Made by a program: the position numbers and the translations under genes. A model generated the notes under the pieces. That model had not been told where the DNA came from, ran no database searches, and saw only the letters and a program-made list of their open reading frames with translations. 64,000 nt of DNA from Thauera sp. JM12B12 (GTDB taxonomy: Bacteria; Pseudomonadota; Gammaproteobacteria; Burkholderiales; Rhodocyclaceae), in contig NZ_CP154859.1 of assembly GCF_039614725.1 (NCBI RefSeq), positions 868,001 through 932,000 on the forward strand. Reading direction: 5' to 3'. This document shows, piece after piece, positions 59,042 through 64,000 of the stretch; within the stretch, counting starts at the first letter, position 1; each line of letters starts with the position of its first letter.

Positions 59042-62000
59042 CTAGCTGCCCACGCTGACGCTGACGCTGGCGCTCGCCGAGGCGCCGCTGCCGCCGGGCG
59101 CGCTGGCGAGCAGCCCGGCATAGGCCTGGTCGACGCGGCCGATCTGCACCCGCAGCTCGGGCGGCAGGCTGTGCACCCAGTCGATGACGAGCTCGATCGA
59201 GACGCTGATGTCGAGCGCGGCGACCAGCGGCTCCACCGTCGCCCGCCAGGTCTCGTCGAGCGGCTGCAGCAGCAGCGGGTCGGGGTCGAGTGCGCCGACC
59301 TTGGCCTGCAGGTCCTGGTGCAGGGCGTCGAGCTGGGCGCGTAGCGCGGGCGGGATCACCGTGTCGAGCGAGATGCGCGCGAGCAGGCGGTCGCGCGCGG
59401 CCTCCAGCGGCTGGCGCAGACTGGCGGGGTCGAGCGCGCGCAGCTCGGCGAGCAACTCGGCGTAGAGCGTGTCCACCTGCTGCGCGTACAGGCCGGGGTC
59501 GAGGCCGGCGATGCGGTCGGTCAGCGACTCGATGTCGGCGAGCAGGTCGGCGAGCGCCTGCGGCGCGGCGAGCAGTTCGTCGAGCTTGGCCTGCAGCGCA
59601 TCGACCAGGTCGTGCAGCGCGGCCGCGGCGGTCTGCAGCAGCGCCGCCAGCAGCTTCAGGCTGTCGAGGAAGAGCACCAGCGGCTGGCCGAACTGGCGCA
59701 TCAGCGCCTCGCGCACCCACTGCCGGACAAGCGCCGGGCTGCCGGGCAGCAGCGCGCCGAAGGGACCGTCGGCGCCGGGGAAGCGCGCGCCGAGCTGGTC
59801 GAGGAGGGTGGCGAGGCGGGCGTCGGTCTCGGCCAGGCGGCGCTCGAGGGCGGCGAGGGCGATCAGCGCGTCCTCGGCGGCGCGCGTGGCGGGGGCGTCG
59901 AGGAAGGTGGAGAGGGCGTTGGCGTCGGCTGGCGGCAGCGCGCCGAGGCCGCCGCGGATGCGGCTGCGGGCGAGCGCGAGCTCGCGCAGCAGGGCGTCGG
60001 CACCGGCTGCCGGGAGCGCCGCGGTGAGGGTGTTGCGGGCGCTGGTCCAGCGCGTGCGCAGGGCGTCGGCGCTGGCGGAAAGCGCAGTGGTGCGCAGGGC
60101 CTGGAGCGCGTCGGCGAGCTCGCCGCTGGCGGTCTCGGGGACCTTGGCGAGCACGCCGTCGAGCCAGGCGTCGAGCTGGGTGGCGCCGTCGCCGAGCGCG
60201 CCGAGCTTGTCGACCAGGTGGTCGGCAACCTCGAGCGCGCTGTCGAGCGTGTTGCCGAAGCTGCGCACGCGCGCCAGCACGCTGCCGAGCGCATCGCCGA
60301 GCTCGCCGGCGGGCACTGCGGCATCCAGCCCCTGCAACGCGCCGCGCACGGCGTCGGTCAGCGGCTTGAGCAGCGTGGACGGGCGCAGCTTCTCCAGTTC
60401 CTTGATCAGCGCGGCGTGGGCCTGCGCGGCCGGCTGCAGCACGGCGGCGACGTCGAGCTGGCGGGCGAGGCGCTGGCGGGTGTCGGCGAGCGCGCGGTCG
60501 GCCTCTTCCATCCACTGCGTCGGGCTGAAGGCGGCCAGGCCGTCGCGCACCACGCCGTAGGGCTCGGCCAGCAGCGGCTGCAGCGCAGCGCGCGGCGACA
60601 GCGCGAGCAGGCGTGCGCGTGCCTGCTCGGGCAGGGCCTTGATCTGCAGCAGCAGCTCGACCGGGCTGCCGTCGAGCTGGACCTCGAGCTCGACCACCAG
60701 CGGGTCGGTGAGCGGCACCAGCGACTGCGGCAGCACGCCCATCGCCTCGCGGATCAGCTCGGGGCCGGGGGCGGGCAGCGTGGCGGGGTCGATCGCGCGC
60801 AGCACGCCCTCGAGCTCGCCGATCGCGCCGATCACCTCGTCCGCCACCGGGGCGAAGGAGATGCGCGGCAGGGATTCGGCGAGCTGCTTGATCTGCTCGA
60901 GCAGGCTGATGAGTTCGGCGACCTCGCCCTGCTGGGTGAGGTTGGCGATCGGCTCGAGGATCTGGCGCAGTGGTTCGGCGAGCGTTTCGGGGTCGATCGC
61001 GTCCATCGCCGTGTCGGCCGCCTGCAAGGCTTCGCCGAGCGCCGAGGTGGCGGGCGACAGTGCGCTCGCCAGCGCCGATTCGATGGCGGCGACCGCCTGC
61101 TCCAAAGCGGCTTCGAGCTGCTGTTGCAGGCTGGCGAGGTCGAGCGCCTGGAGCTGGCTGCGGGCGTTGTCGAAGGCGCGCTCGGCGCTGGCGCCGAGGC
61201 CGGCGAGCTGCTGCTCGACGGCGGCGATCGCGTCGCGGGCGCCATCCAGCGCCTCGGTGATCGGGTCGCTGACGGCGCCGATGTCGAGCAGGTCGAGCAC
61301 CGCCTGCAGCCGATCGCGCACGTCATCGATCAGCGCGGTGAGCGGGGCGAAGGCGTCGGCGGGCAGTGCGGGGACGGCGAGGCCGCCGATGCCCGCCGTG
61401 AGGTCGGCGAAGCTCGCGCGCGGCTGCAGCAGCACCAGCGTGCGGCACAGGCCGGCATCAAGCGCGCTGGGCAGTTCGACCAGGCGGGACATCAGGCGCG
61501 CCCGGGCCTCGGTCGCGCTGGAGGCGAGCGCGGCGCCGTTCGCTGTGGCGAGGGCGGTGCGCGCGCTCTGCGCGGTGACGAGCGCGCTTGCGGCGCTCGC
61601 GGCGTTGCCGGCCTGCACCGCGGTGGCGAGCGCGTTCATCGCGTCCACGAAGCTGCGAGCGGCGGTGCCGACGGCGACGCCGGACTGTGCGGCGATGTCG
61701 GCGGGCGGCAGCGCGCGGTCGATGCAGCCCCGGGTGTTGGCGGCGATCAGCGCGTCGAGCTGGGCCACCGTCTGCACCAGCTCGGCCTGGACCGCGGCGG
61801 CGTTGGCGTCGTCCCAGCGGATCAGGGTGTCGAGCGGATCGCGCAGGTCGTCGAGGATGGGCAGCGAGCGGAGCTGGAAATAGCCCGGGCGGAAGGTGCC
61901 GACGCGGGCATGCACCCAGCGCAGCAGGCTGGGCACGCTGAGGTCGGCGGGCAGGGTGTCGATCAGCGTGCGCGCGGCAGCAACCTGGTCATCGTTCAGG

Positions 62001-62500
62001 GCGCCGGCGCTGTCCGCGGGTGTACCGGAGCCACTACCACCGCCACCTCCGCCGCCACCGCCGCCACCGCCGCCACCGCCGCCACCATCACCCGCGGCCG
62101 CTTCAATCCCGAGCCCGCAACGCCAGTCGCCGCCGAACAGCGCCTGCAGCCGGTCGATGCGCGCGAGCAGCGGCGCGAAGGCCGCCTGGAGGTCGGTGCC
62201 GAGGCGCCCGGGGAGGGCGGCGATGTCGCCCTGCAGCCCCTGCGCGAGGCCGCCGAGCTCGCCCTGCAGGCTGGGCAGCAGGCTGCCGAAGCTGGCACCG
62301 AATTCGAAACCGCCGGAGAGCTGCGGCACCGCCAGCCCGCCGAGCCCGGACAGCGCGCTGCCGAAGTCGCCCGGCGGGCCGCTCTGCCAGCTTGCGATCA
62401 GCTTGCCGAGATCGCCGAAGGCGCCGCCGAGGCCGCCCGCGATCGCCGACAGGTCGGCGCCGGAGGCGCTGAGGTCGAGTTGTGCGAGCAGTCCGGGCAT
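59042..62500 (-). CDS. Tape-measure-like protein
   Basis: A 1152-residue, largely helical protein of repeated amphipathic segments (for example LASLQQQLEAALEQAVAAIE, VIPPALRAQLDALHQDLQAK) with a 17-residue glycine run near residue 130 between an N-terminal helical block and the rest. No enzymatic motif and no transmembrane bundle. Its size, alpha-helical makeup and place immediately ahead of the lytic and baseplate genes are those of a tape-measure protein, which sets tube length. The C-terminus is serine/alanine/valine rich. This is inference from position and composition. Confidence 0.6.
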   Translation of the reverse strand: MPGLLAQLDLSASGADLSAIAGGLGGAFGDLGKLIASWQSGPPGDFGSALSGLGGLAVPQLSGGFEFGASFGSLLPSLQGELGGLAQGLQGDIAALPGRLGTDLQAAFAPLLARIDRLQALFGGDWRCGLGIEAAAGDGGGGGGGGGGGGGGGGGSGSGTPADSAGALNDDQVAAARTLIDTLPADLSVPSLLRWVHARVGTFRPGYFQLRSLPILDDLRDPLDTLIRWDDANAAAVQAELVQTVAQLDALIAANTRGCIDRALPPADIAAQSGVAVGTAARSFVDAMNALATAVQAGNAASAASALVTAQSARTALATANGAALASSATEARARLMSRLVELPSALDAGLCRTLVLLQPRASFADLTAGIGGLAVPALPADAFAPLTALIDDVRDRLQAVLDLLDIGAVSDPITEALDGARDAIAAVEQQLAGLGASAERAFDNARSQLQALDLASLQQQLEAALEQAVAAIESALASALSPATSALGEALQAADTAMDAIDPETLAEPLRQILEPIANLTQQGEVAELISLLEQIKQLAESLPRISFAPVADEVIGAIGELEGVLRAIDPATLPAPGPELIREAMGVLPQSLVPLTDPLVVELEVQLDGSPVELLLQIKALPEQARARLLALSPRAALQPLLAEPYGVVRDGLAAFSPTQWMEEADRALADTRQRLARQLDVAAVLQPAAQAHAALIKELEKLRPSTLLKPLTDAVRGALQGLDAAVPAGELGDALGSVLARVRSFGNTLDSALEVADHLVDKLGALGDGATQLDAWLDGVLAKVPETASGELADALQALRTTALSASADALRTRWTSARNTLTAALPAAGADALLRELALARSRIRGGLGALPPADANALSTFLDAPATRAAEDALIALAALERRLAETDARLATLLDQLGARFPGADGPFGALLPGSPALVRQWVREALMRQFGQPLVLFLDSLKLLAALLQTAAAALHDLVDALQAKLDELLAAPQALADLLADIESLTDRIAGLDPGLYAQQVDTLYAELLAELRALDPASLRQPLEAARDRLLARISLDTVIPPALRAQLDALHQDLQAKVGALDPDPLLLQPLDETWRATVEPLVAALDISVSIELVIDWVHSLPPELRVQIGRVDQAYAGLLASAPGGSGASASASVSVSVGS
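62051..62086. repeat. Four 9-base repeats encoding part of the glycine linker
   Basis: Four exact copies of GCCGCCACC encode glycine codons in the reverse strand. Copy-number changes would alter the linker by three residues without shifting the frame. Confidence 0.8.
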
Positions 62501-62506
62501 GGTCGC

Positions 62507-63097
62507 TCACTCCAGCAGGCCGCGCAGGCCGGCGCCGATGCTGCCAAGCTGGCCGATCGCCGGTGCGGTGTCGCCGAGGATGCCGGCCAGCGGCCCGGTG
62601 GGGTCGGAGATCGCCGGCAGGCTGCCGAGGGCCTCGAGCGCGTCGATCGCGCCCATGGCCTGGTCGAGCAGGCCGGCGGCGTCATCGAGCAGGCCGGTGT
62701 CGATGCCGCCGAGCACGTCGGTGGGCGGCGGTGGCGGGGGCGACTCGGTGAGCCATAGCGTGTAGTCGATCTGGTCGGGCGCGCTGGCCTCGGCCTGCAC
62801 GTGCAGCTGCTGCAGCAGCACGTACTGGATGTCGGTGCCGGTGGCGATGTCGGAGACGAAGGTCATCGGCGCGCCGGCGAGGTATTTCTCGCGCACCGCG
62901 TTGAGCAGCTCGAGCCCGGCCTCGCTGCCGAACACCGAGCCCTCGATGACGATGCGCGCCGGGCGGCGATCGAGGTCCTGGAACAGGCTGCCGGCACGCC
63001 CCGGCACGGGGAGCTCGAGGAAGTCGCGCGTCTCGAGGGTTTCCAGCCGGGTCACGCGCGGGAGTTCCCAGTCGGCGAGCATGGGGGTGAGGCTCAT
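62507..63097 (-). CDS. LysM/adaptor-like baseplate protein
   Basis: A 196-residue protein. Residues 1-115 (RPARIVIEGSVFGSEAGLEL; FVSDIATGTDIQYVLLQQLHV; QIDYTLWLTES) resemble the adaptor domain of phage DNA-circularisation/gp53-like and eCIS Afp7-like proteins that join tube to hub; a proline run (SPPPPPP) and a helical tail follow. No LysM peptidoglycan-binding repeat is clear, so this remains a weak match. The ATG at 63097 overlaps the previous gene's stop by four bases. Confidence 0.5.
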   Translation of the reverse strand: MSLTPMLADWELPRVTRLETLETRDFLELPVPGRAGSLFQDLDRRPARIVIEGSVFGSEAGLELLNAVREKYLAGAPMTFVSDIATGTDIQYVLLQQLHVQAEASAPDQIDYTLWLTESPPPPPPTDVLGGIDTGLLDDAAGLLDQAMGAIDALEALGSLPAISDPTGPLAGILGDTAPAIGQLGSIGAGLRGLLE

Positions 63098-64000
63098 GTC
63101 AGATCCACTCCCCTGAGCCAGGCCTGCTCGCGCAGCAGGCGGTCGAGCCCGGCGGCGAGGTCCGCGGGGCCGTCGGCGGGCTGGCCGGATGCGGGTTCAG
63201 CGTCGGCTGCCCAGGCCCTGGCACCGGCGACCGGTGTGCCCGTGGCCTGCGCGCCGGACGCGGCCGCGCCGAGCAGTCGCGACGGCGCGCGCCGCAGCGG
63301 CAGGCGTTCCGCTGCGCGTGGCGTGCCCGCCTCCGCAGGCCCGGCGCCGGTGTCTGGGGCCGGGCGCAGGAACAGCGGCGCGACCAGGGTGCGCAGTGTG
63401 TCGGCGGCGGGTTGCATGTCAGCGCGGGTGTAAGCAGCGCTCGCCGTGGGCTGCGCGTCCGCGGCCGGGCGGGTGTCCGGGCGCGGGGCGGCATGGTGCT
63501 GCAGCAGGCCGCCGACGCGTGCGCCGACCGACGGTGCGCCCGCCGAAGCCCTGCCCGCGCCGGCTGCCGCAGCGGCGCCGGAGCGGGCCGCGTTGGCGAG
63601 CGTACGGCCCGCCTCGGGCCCGGCGGCGGTGTGGCCTTGCAGCACGGCATTGATGAGTTCGCCGACCGACTGCACGCCGGACGAAGACTCGGCCGCGCCG
63701 GCCGCTGCGGCGGCGCCCGATCGGGCCGTGCGCGCGGGCGTGCGGCCGGCCTTGGGGCAGGCGGCCCGGGCGGCGTGGCGTTGCAGCAAGGCGTCGATGA
63801 GCGCGCCGACCGACGGGGCGTCCGCCGAAGACGCGCCCGCGGCGGCCGCTGCAGCGGCCCCGGATCGGGCCGTGTCGGCGAGCGTGCGATCGGGCTCTGC
63901 GCGCGCGGCGGCGGCGCGCGCTGCGGCCGACGGCGGGAGGTCCGGTGCCCGGCCCGGCGCCTGGCGCAGGCTGTCCGCGGCGCTGGCCAGGCCGGCTGCG
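63094..64000 (-). CDS. Repeat-containing protein of tail-like operon, N-terminus beyond window
   Basis: At least 300 residues of an alanine/arginine-rich protein whose reading frame stays open to base 64000, so its start lies outside. It has three imperfect 46-48-residue repeats, each like RTLADTARSGAAAAAAAG then SVGALIDALLQRHAA. The C-terminus ends LAAGLDRLLREQAWLRGVDLT. It is the first visible gene of the operon. I recognise no family; a structural or scaffold role in the particle is inferred only from position. Confidence 0.55.
   Translation of the reverse strand, partial: AAGLASAADSLRQAPGRAPDLPPSAAARAAAARAEPDRTLADTARSGAAAAAAAGASSADAPSVGALIDALLQRHAARAACPKAGRTPARTARSGAAAAAGAAESSSGVQSVGELINAVLQGHTAAGPEAGRTLANAARSGAAAAAGAGRASAGAPSVGARVGGLLQHHAAPRPDTRPAADAQPTASAAYTRADMQPAADTLRTLVAPLFLRPAPDTGAGPAEAGTPRAAERLPLRRAPSRLLGAAASGAQATGTPVAGARAWAADAEPASGQPADGPADLAAGLDRLLREQAWLRGVDLT
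63480..63888 (-). repeat. Three tandem repeats of about 140 bases in a coding sequence
   Basis: Units begin at about 63888, 63744 and 63606 (reading leftward) and share TARSGAAAAA and SVGxLIxxLLQxHA in translation. The copies have diverged at protein level, so they are not recent duplications. Confidence 0.7.

Noticed and set aside
59612..62758. Long forward-strand frame of about 1048 codons
   Set aside because: Antisense to the tape-measure candidate, with low-complexity composition and no recognisable motif.
1..64000. CRISPR arrays, tRNA and rRNA genes
   Set aside because: No regularly spaced direct repeats, no cloverleaf-type sequence with CCA-like end and no conserved rRNA segments were seen by eye on either strand.

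Overview
This is a high-GC bacterial chromosome segment, fully coding in style, with strong G/C bias at third codon positions that opens many long antisense frames. The gene mix (UbiB-family kinase next to a small helical protein, DUF5924/DUF2914 membrane protein, arsenosugar genes, ABC peptide transporter, many conserved hypotheticals) suggests a betaproteobacterium, most plausibly the Thauera/Azoarcus group of Rhodocyclales. That placement is inference; no rRNA or tRNA gene is present to confirm it.

Layout. 1-4 kb: end of a diacylglycerol-kinase-like lipid kinase, an ExoD-type membrane protein, and a KtrA/KtrB potassium uptake pair with TTG starts. 4-9 kb: a GNAT-like protein and a repeat (beta-helix-like) protein, a DUF3617 protein, a zinc-ribbon membrane protein with a TIR-domain protein, and a tandem pair of 91-residue paralogues. 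9-20 kb: a spermidine-synthase-like enzyme, UbiB-like kinase and helical protein in one leftward operon; an M23 peptidase; a large hybrid histidine kinase; a fusion of an SGNH hydrolase with a metacaspase; an ankyrin protein; a YdhR-like monooxygenase; a METTL25-like methyltransferase. 21-22.7 kb: a lipoprotein translationally adjacent to a membrane-anchored TIR protein.

22.7-33.4 kb: MFS transporter, then an arsenosugar region. A leftward operon carries a SelD-associated type flavoprotein, DUF3047, arsM, an ECF-like sigma factor, its zinc-finger anti-sigma and a TVP38-oxidoreductase fusion; a divergent operon carries arsS and two arsenosugar-type glycosyltransferases. ArsM would methylate arsenite, ArsS would add the deoxyadenosyl group, and the glycosyltransferases would finish the sugar; the sigma/anti-sigma pair is a likely local regulator.

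33.5-44.5 kb: a five-gene ABC peptide/opine transporter containing REP-like palindromes (one pair inside the last ATPase gene), two short-chain dehydrogenases, a DUF5924 protein, a two-CBS protein and an AMP-phosphorylase-type enzyme.

44.5-64 kb: one leftward operon, running in from beyond the right edge, that encodes a contractile phage-tail-like particle. Recognisable parts are the gpD and gpV hub/spike proteins, PAAR tip, gp25, gpJ, a gpI-like protein fused to a beta-propeller, and a tape-measure candidate, together with large unrecognised proteins and an M23 peptidase with membrane segments. Sheath, tube, ATPase and any capsid genes are not in the window, so extracellular injection system, tailocin and prophage tail module remain open. 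The left end of this module abuts a housekeeping gene with no integrase or attachment site visible.
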